DNA of 64,000 bases from Pseudomonadota bacterium (lineage in GTDB: Bacteria; Desulfobacterota; Syntrophobacteria; Syntrophobacterales; Syntrophobacteraceae), in contig JAEZHY010000053.1 in NCBI GenBank assembly GCA_023416335.1, positions 49,546 to 113,545 on the forward strand. Reading direction: 5' to 3'. Made by a program: the position numbers and the translations under genes. Position 1 is the first letter of the stretch. Each line of letters begins with the position of its first letter. Positions 16,997-25,590 of this stretch are shown here, piece after piece. The notes beneath the pieces were generated by a model that did no database searches, was not told the DNA's origin, and saw nothing but the letters and a program-made list of their open reading frames with translations.

Positions 16997-17416
16997 TTGA
17001 AAAGGACTTCAGAACTTATCCTCATGGCGGATGACGATCCTGACGATTGTATGCTGGCGCAGCGTGCCCTTGAGGAAAGTGAAGCAGGAGGAAGTCTTGT
17101 TTGCGTGCCGGACGGGGTCGAGTTACTCGACTACCTCTCAGGCCGGGGACAATATAAGGGCAGCCGCCCGCCCGCACTTGTCCTGCTCGATCTCAACATG
17201 CCCAGAAAGGACGGCCGTCAGGCCCTCAAGGAGATCAGGGAAGATCCGGAGTTGAAGGATACGAGGATAGTTATCTTCACTACCTCCAGCGAGCCGAAGG
17301 ACATCGAACTGAGCCGCAGGTTGGGGGCGGACGAGTTTATAACGAAACCGTCCATGTTCGAAGATTGGGTCCAAATAATGAGATCGCTGGTCGAGAAAGT
17401 TTCCCCGCCGGACTGA
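16997..17416 (+). CDS. Single-domain response regulator (Rcp1/CheY-like)
   Basis: The 139-residue protein is a lone receiver domain. It has the acidic pair in MADDDPDD, the phosphoacceptor aspartate in LLDLNMPRKDG, the switch threonine in IVIFTTSS and the lysine in EFITKPSM. The sequence between the acidic pair and the phosphosite is typical of regulators that serve bacteriophytochromes and PAS kinases. A TTG at 16997 is chosen because AGGAG lies eight bases before it; an in-frame ATG at 16955 without a ribosome-binding site would add 14 residues. There is no output domain, so it must act by protein contact or phosphorelay. Confidence 0.88.
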   Translation: MKRTSELILMADDDPDDCMLAQRALEESEAGGSLVCVPDGVELLDYLSGRGQYKGSRPPALVLLDLNMPRKDGRQALKEIREDPELKDTRIVIFTTSSEPKDIELSRRLGADEFITKPSMFEDWVQIMRSLVEKVSPPD

Positions 17417-17528
17417 ATATTCCGAACATGCGTTGTGACGAGAATGATGGCTTGCTGCCGACGAGTGGCGGGAGTATAAATGCGCACTTGTGTCGAAGAA
17501 TTACGCTGCTGCTGAAAGTTCTCGTGCG

Positions 17529-18431
17529 ATGTCAACCGAAACAACCCCATCTGTTGCCCCGGGCCGATTGCGACTGCGAGCCGGATCGATCGGTCCCGCT
17601 CTTATGCTGGCCTCCGCTTTCATTTTCGCGGTTATGGACTGCCTGATAAAAGCCCTTGGCCCCCCCTTTCGTGTCTGGGACATCGCTTTCTACCGTTTCG
17701 GCATTGGAATGGCCGTCCTGCTTGCGATATTCGCCAGGAGGTGCAACCTCTTTTCGGCCGACAGCAAAAAGCTTCTGATCTTCAGGGGCATTGCGGGCTA
17801 CGCAGCTTTTCTGGCGCTCATTATAGCCATACGGCTCATCCCGATTTCCACCGCGCTTGTCCTCTTTTATGCCTATCCGGCGTTCGCCGCCCTGTTTTCC
17901 GTCTGGATTTACAAGGAAAAAAGACCGGCGCAGCTCATCTGGGCGTTTGTCGCCCTGGCAGGCGTGGCTGTTTTTCTCGATGCAAAACTCGAAGGCGGGT
18001 TGCTCGGGCAATGCATCAGCGTGCTGGGAGCGGCTTTCGCAGGGATTGCGGTCGCCACGCTGAAAAAGGTTCGGGAAAGCAACGGGACCGTGATGATTTA
18101 CCTCTACTTCTGCCTCACGGGGGCGATCGTTACCTCCATACCCTACTTTGCCGATCCGCAGATCCCGGCTACAGTCCAGGAATGGCTTATCGTTGGCGGA
18201 ATAGTGGGAACATCCGTTGTTGCCCAGCTTCTCATGAACGAAGGTTTTCGCTACTGCGGCAGCTGCGATGGAAGCATTCTTTTGACCACCGAAGTCTTCT
18301 TCGTTGCGGTCTATGGATTCCTGTTTTTGAACGAAGCCATTACCTGGCGTTTCTGGGTGGGAGGCATAATGATCCTGGGGAGCATCGTCGCGCTGAACAA
18401 CGGGAAAGCGTACAAGGCCAAGTGCGTATAA
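17529..18431 (+). CDS. EamA/DMT family transporter
   Basis: This protein of about 300 residues contains ten predicted membrane helices arranged as two EamA repeats (about residues 20-150 and 160-295). Typical motifs are FYRFGIGM in the first repeat, ALVLFYAYPAFAALFS around the fourth helix, and TTEVFFVAVYGFLFLNEAIT in the second repeat. Family members export or import small metabolites such as amino acids, nucleotides or purines; the substrate is unknown. The first residues are Ser/Thr/Pro-rich. A GTG at 17490 is an alternative start, and neither has a strong ribosome-binding site. The AbrB-like gene follows 63 bases later. Confidence 0.85.
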   Translation: MSTETTPSVAPGRLRLRAGSIGPALMLASAFIFAVMDCLIKALGPPFRVWDIAFYRFGIGMAVLLAIFARRCNLFSADSKKLLIFRGIAGYAAFLALIIAIRLIPISTALVLFYAYPAFAALFSVWIYKEKRPAQLIWAFVALAGVAVFLDAKLEGGLLGQCISVLGAAFAGIAVATLKKVRESNGTVMIYLYFCLTGAIVTSIPYFADPQIPATVQEWLIVGGIVGTSVVAQLLMNEGFRYCGSCDGSILLTTEVFFVAVYGFLFLNEAITWRFWVGGIMILGSIVALNNGKAYKAKCV

Positions 18432-18494
18432 GGTCACGCGGGCTGATATTGATGAAACCGCATACTGTGCTGATGAACTGGAAAAGAGTCTGAA

Positions 18495-19001
18495 ATGAAC
18501 GGATATCTGGGGTTCGGTCTGTATCTGTGCGTAGGGGTTGTTGGCGGGGTAATCGGTGCTAAGACGAAGCTTCCGGCGGGCGTGCTCACCGGTGCGATGA
18601 TAAGCGTCATCGTCTTCAAAATGCTTATGAAGCCTCAATACGAAATGCCTCAGAGCTTCAGCTTCATTACGCAGGTGCTGGTCGGAGTCATGGTGGCCTC
18701 AACCTTCCATCCGGCTATGCTAAAGTCGCTCAAGCTTATAGCTTTCCCCGTAATAATGTCCTCGCTGGTGCTCGTGGTCACAGGCGGCCTGCTTGCAATT
18801 CTTCTTGCCCGGTTCAATGTGCTGGATCCGGCCACCGCTTACATTGCAACAAGTCCAGGAGCCATGACGTCCATGGTCCCGCTGTCCATGGAAGGCAACG
18901 GAAACGCGTTGATTGTCACCTGTTTCCATTTCTTTCGCCTCATTTTCATCCTTTTCACGGCGCCGTGGATTCTGAAGGTGCTGGCGTCGTACATGCATTG
19001 A
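18495..19001 (+). CDS. AbrB-family membrane protein, single-repeat form
   Basis: The 168-residue product has five or six membrane helices and matches one half of the duplicated AbrB membrane family (sometimes mis-named ammonia monooxygenase). Landmarks are VGGVIGAKTKLPAGVLTGAM near the N-terminus and ATAYIATSPGAMTSMVPLSM, the conserved TSPGG/AM segment. Full-length relatives have two such repeats in about 350 residues; this gene has one and may act as a homodimer. It lies downstream of the EamA gene and converges on selD. Function is unproven; regulators of transport have been suggested. Confidence 0.8.
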   Translation: MNGYLGFGLYLCVGVVGGVIGAKTKLPAGVLTGAMISVIVFKMLMKPQYEMPQSFSFITQVLVGVMVASTFHPAMLKSLKLIAFPVIMSSLVLVVTGGLLAILLARFNVLDPATAYIATSPGAMTSMVPLSMEGNGNALIVTCFHFFRLIFILFTAPWILKVLASYMH

Positions 19002-19007
19002 GACGTT

Positions 19008-20054
19008 CTAGGAGAGTTCGATCACGCCTTCGGATGCACCGGTCGCAAGGCCGATGATCGCGGCATCCGGGACACCCTGCGCTTTGAGGGATTGCTCGAG
19101 TTCCGCGGCTCGCTCTTCGGGAAGGGAAATGATCAGGCCGCCCGAGGTTTGCGCGTCGGCGAGGATATCCAGGAGCATGGGATCGATCGGTTTTGCATGC
19201 ACGATCTGGTGGGAGCAGAAGTTGCGGTTGGCGAAGCTCCCGGCGGGCATGAGGCCCATTTGCACATAATCGAGGACTTCGGGAAGGAGCGGGACCTTTT
19301 CCGGAAACAGGGCTATTTTGACCTTACTTCCCGCTGCCATTTCCAGGATGTGGCCGAGAAGCCCGAACCCGGTCACATCGGTGCAGGCGTTCACGGGGAA
19401 GGCCGACATAACCTCGGCGGTTTTCCTGTTCAGGGTTGCCATGGATTCGACGGCACGCCTCCGGGCTTCCTGCGAAGCGAGGCCGGCTTTCATTGCAGTG
19501 GCCAAAATTCCGGTACCGAGGGGTTTTGTCAATATGAGGGCATCGCCGGGCTTCACTCCCGAGTTCGTGAGCACCCGGGCGGGGTGCACCACCCCGGTCA
19601 CAGACAGTCCGAATTTGATCTCCGGGTCCTCGACGCTGTGGCCTCCGATCAGTACCGCCCCGGCTTCGTGAACCTTCTCCAGACCTCCCCGGAGAATTTC
19701 CTTCAGGATCCCCTTGTCCATGGTTTTTACAGGGAAACAGACGACGTTCATGGCCGTAAGAGGCCGTCCTCCCATGGCGTAAACGTCACTCAGGGAATTG
19801 GCCGCCGCGATCCGTCCGAAATCGTAGGGGTCGTTCACAACCGGGGTAATGAAATCGACCGTCTGGACAAGGGCGACGTCGTTGTTCAGGCGGTATACTC
19901 CGGCGTCGTCCGAGGTCTCCCTCCCGACGAGAAGGTTGGGGTCGGCTTCAAGAGGTAAAGATTCCAGAATGTCGGCTAAGTCTCCCGGACCGATTTTGGC
20001 AGCTCAGCCGGCAGCACTGACCGTCTTGGTCAGTTCAATGCGGGAAGAGGTCAT
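19008..20054 (-). CDS. selD: Selenide, water dikinase (selenophosphate synthetase), selenocysteine-containing
   Basis: SelD makes selenophosphate from selenide and ATP, the donor for selenocysteine and selenouridine. The gene starts at ATG 20054 behind GGGGGAAAG. It reads through an in-frame TGA at codon 17 (20004-20006) in the context SAAG-U-AAKIGPG, exactly the active-site position held by Cys or Sec in SelD. Lys20 follows as in the family. Beyond this point the 348-residue protein is complete, with RETSDDAGVYRLNNDVALVQ, DVYAMGGRP, LIGGHSVEDPEIKFGLSVTG, TKPLGTG and FANR motifs. A caller that treats TGA as stop would report only 276 residues from 19838. It lies 75 bases after yedF in the same direction. 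A short hairpin (19979-19991) may serve as SECIS, but the fold is weak by eye. Confidence 0.93.
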
Positions 20055-20129
20055 TCTTTCCCCCTGAGATCTGAATTGCCCGAGTGAAATGCGTCCCGTC
20101 GTGAGTCCTGCGACAGCCGCCAAGCCGCA

Positions 20130-20738
20130 TCACGTCAGGCTGATCACTTTGTCCGCCAGTTGCAGGGCGGTTACGATATCCAGCATGTTGGTCGTTTCGC
20201 CCACCTGCTTCTTCTCAAGGAGCCTGAAATGGTTGAGGCAAGTGCCGCATACCATTACAGTAGTCCCGGCGGTTTCAAGCGCCTTGAGCGCAGGAACGCT
20301 ATCGGACCCTTCGGCGGTGAGTTTGACGCCTCCGTTGAGGAAGATCACCCGCCACAGCTCGGGTCCCATTTCTTTCAACGTGCCGATAAAATTAAATATA
20401 AGTTTTCCGCCGAGAGTGTCGTCCCCGGTTCCCAGGCGGTCGGTTCCGATGAGCACGGCTATCTTTCGCTCCCCACCCGGTATGACGGCTTCCTGCATGA
20501 CCTCGCATTCGGCGGGAGATTGGGTCCTGGTACCCGTCACCTCAAAATTCTCCCCCTGCTCGGAAATGCTCACCTCGTAGCCCATCCGGGAAAGAAAGCG
20601 GCCCACATTTTCCTTTGCGGCGGCATTGTCCACCAAAACACTCAGCTTGCCGACCCCACCGCGATCCACCAGCTCTTTTGCCCGCAGGACCGGATTGGGA
20701 CATGCCAGACCGCGGCAATCCAGTTTCTCCTCGACCAT
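20130..20738 (-). CDS. yedF: Selenium metabolism protein YedF (TusA + DsrE-like fusion)
   Basis: The 202-residue protein has an N-terminal TusA/SirA-like domain (about residues 1-75) with the conserved LDCRGLACPNPV motif. A C-terminal DsrE/F-like domain (about 95-200) follows and contains CGTCLNHF, which holds the cysteines of this subfamily. This domain pair is found almost only in selenium-using bacteria, commonly next to selD. It is thought to carry sulfur or selenium as a persulfide or perselenide to SelD; this is not proven. It lies directly upstream of selD on the same strand, supporting an operon. Confidence 0.92.
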   Translation of the reverse strand: MVEEKLDCRGLACPNPVLRAKELVDRGGVGKLSVLVDNAAAKENVGRFLSRMGYEVSISEQGENFEVTGTRTQSPAECEVMQEAVIPGGERKIAVLIGTDRLGTGDDTLGGKLIFNFIGTLKEMGPELWRVIFLNGGVKLTAEGSDSVPALKALETAGTTVMVCGTCLNHFRLLEKKQVGETTNMLDIVTALQLADKVISLT

Positions 20739-21286
20739 GTGTTTCTCCCTGGCAATTACAAATAAAAAAACTCAAGAACACACAAGGGATTGGGACCTGC
20801 GGTCCACACACCCCCAGGTAATGACGAAAAAGGCCCAGGCGTGCTGTGTATCAGCGCTCCGAGCCTCCCCTGCTTTATTGCTCAATCCCCATTTAGGCAG
20901 CTTAACAACTAAGGTTTTTCGCCGGATCAATCAAATTGATTATTTCAATGATAATGCTGACTTGTCATTGACATGCCCGATCATTCGCCCCGGTTTGTAG
21001 ATCGGGATGACCGGCTTGTCGGCTTCCAGGGAGCACTTCTTCATTTCCCATGAGGCGCGGCTTAGAGGAGACGGGTGCTCCGTGACGGGGATGTTGGAAT
21101 ATTTCGCAGTACATAATGCGCCGATAATTGCCGGGTATGGTTCACAGACAGATGGAATTCAGATCACTGGTATCGCGTGGAATCTTTTGTCATCAAAATC
21201 AAAGCCCCGGCCCCTTATGATGGAGGGTGCCGGGGCTTTTGATTCCCAGCCGATGCAGTAGACTGCCGGGCTGTCGAAGTTAACCG
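20739..21286. other. Intergenic region, no supported gene
   Basis: About 550 bases with short frames that lack ribosome-binding sites. The only clear structure is the terminator at 21197-21245. The yedF-selD promoter must lie in the left part. No selenoprotein frame with a UGA and flanking conservation was seen here. Confidence 0.5.
21197..21245. terminator. Rho-independent terminator, possibly bidirectional
   Basis: An 11-bp stem of AAAGCCCCGGC and GCCGGGGCTTT is flanked by AT-rich tails on both sides (ATCAAAATC and TTGATT). It lies just beyond the stop of the small exported protein encoded on the minus strand. Confidence 0.75.
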
Positions 21287-21535
21287 TTACCTGACGTCCG
21301 ACCAGTTGTCGAACAGTCCGTAGGTCTGGAAAGAAGGAGACGGGCTTTTGTCCCTGTCCGCGTTGGCTCCGAGTCTGTTTCCCGCCTCATCCACGCCGAT
21401 CATGTTGGCCTGATCGGGAGGAGAAACGTTGTAGCTGTCGGTGGAAGCCGCGTTTGTATTATTGATTGCTCCGAATCCGAAAACAACGGCGAGAGCAACT
21501 GCGACTACGAACGGGGTGAAAATCTTTGCGTTCAT
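21287..21535 (-). CDS. Small exported hypothetical protein (82 aa)
   Basis: The product has a typical signal peptide: MNAKIF, a hydrophobic core of Val and Ala, and a likely cleavage after NTNAA near residue 30. The mature chain of about 52 residues is hydrophilic, with Asp, Asn and Ser, and no cysteine. AAGGAG lies six bases upstream of the ATG. A terminator follows the stop, so this is a complete single-gene unit. No domain is recognised. Confidence 0.72.
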   Translation of the reverse strand: MNAKIFTPFVVAVALAVVFGFGAINNTNAASTDSYNVSPPDQANMIGVDEAGNRLGANADRDKSPSPSFQTYGLFDNWSDVR

Positions 21536-22210
21536 TGTAGACTCCTTATTATCAGAGTTTGGTTAGCTGGTTGTTTTCAATTCCCTAACTTCACTTTCCT
21601 TTGTGCACGGGAATGTAAATCTGACCCGAATGGTTGTCAACTGAGATTGAATCTTATGTGGTACGTCGAATCTTTTGTAGATTGAAAAACAGCAAATTGT
21701 GCGATGGGTTACGAGCAATCCAGGAATTCACAAGTTTCGAAAAAAATTTTTTCTGATTGCGATTCTTCGGGGAGTGCGGCCAAGGCGGGTGAAAGATTCC
21801 TTGAAATCAATCACTTATCCGTTTAACCTGAAGCAAGGCGATTGTCTGTTTTCCTCCCGTGCCGGCACGGTCAGCAAACTGCGCCTCAACATATCGGGAA
21901 TCGAAGTTTCAATTCCGGTTCGAGCCACATCCGCGGGACGTGGCGGTTCCCCTGGGTCCCGGCTCAAAAGCTCCCGGGATGACGATTTAGCGGCGTGCAG
22001 CATTATCGGGCGGCACGGATTCCAGTATCTCAAGGTCCGCCTTGGGAACCCCGCCCCCGTCAGGCCGGATAGTATCCGGTACGTGCTGTACATCTCAGGG
22101 CAACCCTATCACAGCCTTCAACAGCATTGAGGGTCAGTGGAGCGCTACCCTGTAGGATCTGGCCGACCACAATTTTTCTTTACCTTGTCTCGTTTTTTGC
22201 GGAGACCTCC
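21536..22210. repeat. Intergenic region with D and inverted B repeats
   Basis: The left half is AT-rich promoter-like DNA for the small exported protein. A D element (GGCTCAAAAGCTCCCGGGAT) lies at about 21960-21982 and an inverted B element (GGTCCGCCTTGGGAACCCCG, then GGCCGGATAGTATCCGGTAC) at about 22032-22086. A relic of the outer arm of the nested palindrome (GGGTCAGTGGAGCGCTACCC) lies at about 22131-22150. Confidence 0.65.
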
Positions 22211-22831
22211 ATGTGCGACTTTCCAAATGTGGAAAACAACGACTTCGAACTCGACGCGCTCGGTTCGATTTGCGACGACTGGAGCAGACGGATCGCGTCC
22301 CTTCAGGCGATGTTCGACCAAGGTTTCCAGGACGAGGCGCTGGTTCTCTGCGGCTGCTATATCGAAGCGATCGGGAGGTGGCTCTTCAAATCCGATCCGA
22401 GCGGAGAAGAGGCATTTGCGAAAGCCCTGGTCTGCCATGGAGGAAACGAGGTTTTCAGCAGGATAAATCCCAAGCGTTTGATGGAGTTCCTCCGGCGCGA
22501 CCGGGATGCGGACCGGCACATCATTTCGGCTTTATCTGAGGCTTTCGCTGGTTTTCAGGACGGCTTTCATCCTTTCCCGGAAATCATTTCCGTATGCGAA
22601 TCGGCATTATCGGATGAGCCCTTCGTCCCGGTGGACGAAATCTTCTGGCCCGGGACTCTTGCCTGCGCGGCGTACCGGATCACGAGGTGCGAGGGGATCC
22701 AAAACGGCTCCGTTGAGGTTAAGGATTACGAAGGGGCAGTCCTCGACTTCGAAGTGTTCCACCCCGCATTGAAAAGAATTTTCGAAAAGGCAAGGGCCAT
22801 GGTCGTGGCCGGAAGGCTTCGAATTTATTAA
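22211..22831 (+). CDS. Hypothetical protein (206 aa)
   Basis: The start at 22211 has GGAG six bases upstream; the frame can be extended to 22127 but the extra part is repeat-derived. The soluble, acidic product has a regular pattern of alternating helices (DWSRRIASLQAMFDQGFQDEALVLCGCYIEAIGRWL), then INPKRLMEFLRRDRDADRHI. The first part resembles helical HEPN-like or MAE_28990-type helper proteins in appearance only. No catalytic motif is identified. It is isolated between repeats, and no functional assignment is possible. Confidence 0.7.
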   Translation: MCDFPNVENNDFELDALGSICDDWSRRIASLQAMFDQGFQDEALVLCGCYIEAIGRWLFKSDPSGEEAFAKALVCHGGNEVFSRINPKRLMEFLRRDRDADRHIISALSEAFAGFQDGFHPFPEIISVCESALSDEPFVPVDEIFWPGTLACAAYRITRCEGIQNGSVEVKDYEGAVLDFEVFHPALKRIFEKARAMVVAGRLRIY

Positions 22832-22897
22832 TCCGGTCATCCTGATGTGGAAAATTGCCGGATGGGTCCGATACCGACCATTGTCCGCATGGCCGGG

Positions 22898-22930
22898 CGG
22901 TGGGCACGATGAATCTTGTGCCCACCCTAC
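22898..22930. repeat. A-type palindrome
   Basis: CGGTGGGCAC and GTGCCCACC flank a short loop (GATGAATCTT), followed by CTAC. It sits between two convergent genes and could act as a transcription terminator, although no U-run follows. Confidence 0.7.
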
Positions 22931-23014
22931 CCCGGTCCCGGCGATTCATAGCTATGGTGCCGTTTTCTTTCGTACTTTCTTGATTGGCGGTTTTTGTCTT
23001 TTGTTCTTTGCCTG

Positions 23015-23686
23015 TTACCCTGCGGCAACTGCCTCGAGGGCTTTTCGGTCGAGTACCCTGATTTTGCGCCCTTCCACCGCGATTATTTTCTGCTGGACCA
23101 GTTTTGCGAGAATTCGGGAGAGCGTTTCCGGAATGGTTCCCAGGAGGCTTGCCAGCTGGGCCTTCGTGATGTCCAGTTCGAGCGCTTCCGTGTTTCCGCT
23201 GCGCTCACCCAGGTAAATCAGGTGGGCCGCCAGCCTTCCCGGTACTTCTTTGAGGGAAAGGTCCTCTATCATGTGCGTGAACCGGCGTAACCGCTGACAA
23301 AGAATCGCCAGCAGGTTCAGCGCAATCAAAGGATGTCTTTCAATCAATTCCACGAAAGCCGGCCTCGGAAAGAATATCACCCGGCTCGGCTCGAGAGCTT
23401 CCGCATTCGCCGGGTAATTGCCTCCGGCAAATACGGGTACTTCCCCGAAGATCTCGCCCGGTCCGAATATGTGCAGGATCTGCTCCTTGCCGTCCAGGGA
23501 AAGCTTGAAGATTTTGATCTTTCCCGCCGCAAGCAGATAAAAGCCTTTCGCTCTTCCCCCTTCCGCAAAGAGAATCTGTCCCTTATCGAACTTCTGGTCC
23601 AGGCAGATTACGGCCAGTTCTTCCAGTTGATCGGCGGGCAGTTCATGAAAGAGTACCGCTTGTGCTATTTCTTCCGAAATTTTCAT
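23015..23686 (-). CDS. Crp/Fnr family regulator, HcpR-like
   Basis: The 223-residue regulator has a cyclic-nucleotide-binding-type beta-barrel (about residues 10-125, with GQILFAEG and FGPGEIFGE), a dimer helix (about 128-150) and a winged helix domain. The recognition helix reads GTIPETLSRIL, with the Glu, Ser and Arg positions that in Fnr contact TTGAT half-sites. The N-terminus lacks the cysteine set of oxygen-sensing Fnr. It is divergent from hcp, and a TTGAT-N4-GTCAA palindrome lies between them. In Desulfovibrio and relatives, HcpR controls hcp in response to nitric oxide; this gene probably does the same and may also regulate itself. GGACCGGAGA precedes the ATG. Confidence 0.85.
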   Translation of the reverse strand: MKISEEIAQAVLFHELPADQLEELAVICLDQKFDKGQILFAEGGRAKGFYLLAAGKIKIFKLSLDGKEQILHIFGPGEIFGEVPVFAGGNYPANAEALEPSRVIFFPRPAFVELIERHPLIALNLLAILCQRLRRFTHMIEDLSLKEVPGRLAAHLIYLGERSGNTEALELDITKAQLASLLGTIPETLSRILAKLVQQKIIAVEGRKIRVLDRKALEAVAAG

Positions 23687-23774
23687 TCTCCGGTCCTATT
23701 CATCTGTTTCGGAATGGTTAGTTTTACTCTTCATGCGAACGAAAATACCAGTTGAGATAAAAAATCAGGGCTTC

Positions 23775-23788
23775 TTGATCTAAGTCAA
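23775..23788. promoter_or_regulatory. Fnr/HcpR-type operator
   Basis: TTGATCTAAGTCAA is an inverted repeat with half-sites TTGAT and TTGAC separated by four bases. It lies 106 bases before the hcp start and 89 bases before the regulator start. The half-sites fit the recognition residues of the adjacent Crp/Fnr protein. No other match of this quality was seen in the spacer. Confidence 0.65.
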
Positions 23789-23893
23789 GGATTCTTTTCG
23801 GCCCGAGTATTAATTTCAGGCCGAAAGCGGATGGAGCGTTACAATTTACTTTAGATACTAATCATATAAGAAAAGATGAGGAGGTTCCGAAAA

Positions 23894-25522
23894 ATGTTTT
23901 GTTACCAATGCGAACAGACGGCGAAGGGCGAAGGTTGCACCAAAATCGGAGTATGCGGAAAGCAGCCCGAAGTGGCAGCGCTGCAGGACCTCCTGGTATA
24001 CGCTCTCCAGGGGCTGTCGCTCTACGCGACGGAAGCCCGCAAATTGGGAATAACAGACAGAGAGGCCAATGTATTTACCTGTGAAGCCCTCTTTTCGACC
24101 CTGACGAACGTCAATTTCGATCAGAAATATTTCCTCGAAACCATCCCGCGGGCGGTAAAGCTGCGCGAGAGGCTTCGTGAGAAGGTGGCGGCGGCGGGCG
24201 GGAAACCCGGTTTTGCGTCCCCGGCGGCTACTTTCGAGCCTGAATCGACCCTGGACGGCCTCCTTGCCCAGGCTGCGACCGTCGGCCTGCAAGCCGATCC
24301 TGACGAAAACGCCGATATTCGTTCCCTCAGGCATACAGTCCTGTTCGGACTGAAAGGCATTGCGGCCTACACAGACCACGCGCAGATCCTTGGCCAGGAA
24401 GACGATGCCGTTTACGGATTCGTCCAGGAAGCGCTGGCAGCCCTGACCGGGAAGGACCTGGGGGCGAACGAGCTGATTGGGCTCGTTTTGAAGACCGGCG
24501 AAACGAACCTCAGGGCTATGGAATTGCTCGATGCCGCAAACACCGGCACCTACGGACATCCCGTTCCGACGTCTGTACCGCTCGGGCACAAGAAAGGCAA
24601 AGCCATACTCATTTCGGGCCATGACCTGAAAGACCTGGAGTTCCTGCTGAAGCAGACCGAGGGCAAGGGCATCAATATTTACACGCACGGTGAAATGCTC
24701 CCCACTCACGGCTATCCGCAGCTGAAAAAATACCCCCACTTCTATGGACACTACGGAACGGCATGGCAGAACCAGCAGAAAGAGTTCCCGAACTTCCCCG
24801 GTTCTATTCTCATGACCACCAACTGCATCCAGAGGCCCGCACAGGTATACGGCGAGAATATATTTACCTGCGGATGCGTAGGATGGCCGGGCGTGACCCA
24901 CATCGAAAACCGCAACTTTGAGCCCGTCATCAGGAAGGCGCTCGAAATGCCCGGTTTTACAGAAGACTCCAACGGCAAGAATGTCATGGTCGGTTTTGCG
25001 CGGAATACGGTAATGAGCGTTGCCGATAAAGTGATCGAAGCCGTAAAGGGCAAGAAGATCCGGCACTTTTTCCTGGTGGCCGGCTGCGACGGCGCAAAAC
25101 CCGGACGCAACTACTACACGGAATTTGTCGAAAAGGTCCCCGAGGACTGTGTGGTTCTGACGCTGGCCTGTGGAAAATACCGTTTCTTCGACAAGGACCT
25201 TGGAACGATCGGCGGGCTCCCGCGCCTGATGGATGTCGGCCAGTGCAACGACGCCTATTCGGCAATCCAGATTGCAGTGGCCCTGGCAAAGGCGTTCAAC
25301 GTCGGAGTCAACGAACTGCCGCTCTCGCTCATCCTCTCCTGGTATGAACAGAAGGCAGTCGCGATCCTGCTGACCCTGTTCCACCTCGGCATCAAGAACA
25401 TCCGGCTCGGGCCGTCTCTGCCGGCATTTGTCAGCCCGGGCGTTCTGGACGTACTGGTGAAGAACTTCGAGATCAAACCGATCACGACCCCGGACGAGGA
25501 CCTGAAAGCGATCCTGGGTTAA
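23894..25522 (+). CDS. hcp: Hybrid-cluster protein (hydroxylamine / S-nitrosylation-linked reductase), class I
   Basis: The 542-residue protein starts with CYQCEQTAKGEGC and ends the cluster motif with IGVCG. The spacing CX2CX8CX5C is that of strict anaerobes rather than the enterobacterial type. Ligands of the hybrid Fe-S-O cluster are present: His and Glu in SGHDLKDLEFLL and YTHGEMLPTHGYP, cysteines in IFTCGCVGWPG, GCDGAKPGRNYY and LACGKYRF, and the motif RLMDVGQCNDAYSA. Hcp reduces nitric oxide and hydroxylamine in anaerobic nitrosative stress and acts in the cytoplasm. GAGGAGG lies nine bases before the ATG at 23894. It heads an operon with a zinc-ribbon protein and a ferredoxin. Confidence 0.95.
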   Translation: MFCYQCEQTAKGEGCTKIGVCGKQPEVAALQDLLVYALQGLSLYATEARKLGITDREANVFTCEALFSTLTNVNFDQKYFLETIPRAVKLRERLREKVAAAGGKPGFASPAATFEPESTLDGLLAQAATVGLQADPDENADIRSLRHTVLFGLKGIAAYTDHAQILGQEDDAVYGFVQEALAALTGKDLGANELIGLVLKTGETNLRAMELLDAANTGTYGHPVPTSVPLGHKKGKAILISGHDLKDLEFLLKQTEGKGINIYTHGEMLPTHGYPQLKKYPHFYGHYGTAWQNQQKEFPNFPGSILMTTNCIQRPAQVYGENIFTCGCVGWPGVTHIENRNFEPVIRKALEMPGFTEDSNGKNVMVGFARNTVMSVADKVIEAVKGKKIRHFFLVAGCDGAKPGRNYYTEFVEKVPEDCVVLTLACGKYRFFDKDLGTIGGLPRLMDVGQCNDAYSAIQIAVALAKAFNVGVNELPLSLILSWYEQKAVAILLTLFHLGIKNIRLGPSLPAFVSPGVLDVLVKNFEIKPITTPDEDLKAILG

Positions 25523-25535
25523 TCGTATGCTTGAA

Positions 25536-25570
25536 GGTTGGTGGGCACGGTCTCCGTGCTCATCAACCCG
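25536..25570. promoter_or_regulatory. Strong hairpin inside the hcp operon
   Basis: The RNA would fold GGTTGGTGGGCACGG with CCGTGCTCATCAACC around a three-base loop: 15 pairs, two of them G-U. No U-tract follows, so it is more likely an mRNA-stabilising or processing element at the 3' end of hcp than a terminator. The centre resembles the A-type repeat. Confidence 0.6.
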
Positions 25571-25590
25571 AATGAAAGAAGGAAAGTTCC

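Noticed and set aside
16752..17000. 82-codon frame overlapping the start of the response regulator
   Set aside because: No ribosome-binding site and no protein-like pattern; it overlaps the receiver gene in another frame.
21007..21261. 84-codon plus-strand frame near the terminator at 21.2 kb
   Set aside because: The frame runs through the terminator hairpin and has no ribosome-binding site.
20739..21286. Search for a further UGA-containing selenoprotein next to yedF
   Set aside because: No frame with a TGA flanked by protein-like sequence on both sides and a ribosome-binding site was found.
23858..25384. 508-codon open frame antisense to hcp
   Set aside because: Hcp motifs on the plus strand are unmistakable; the antisense product has no recognisable domain.
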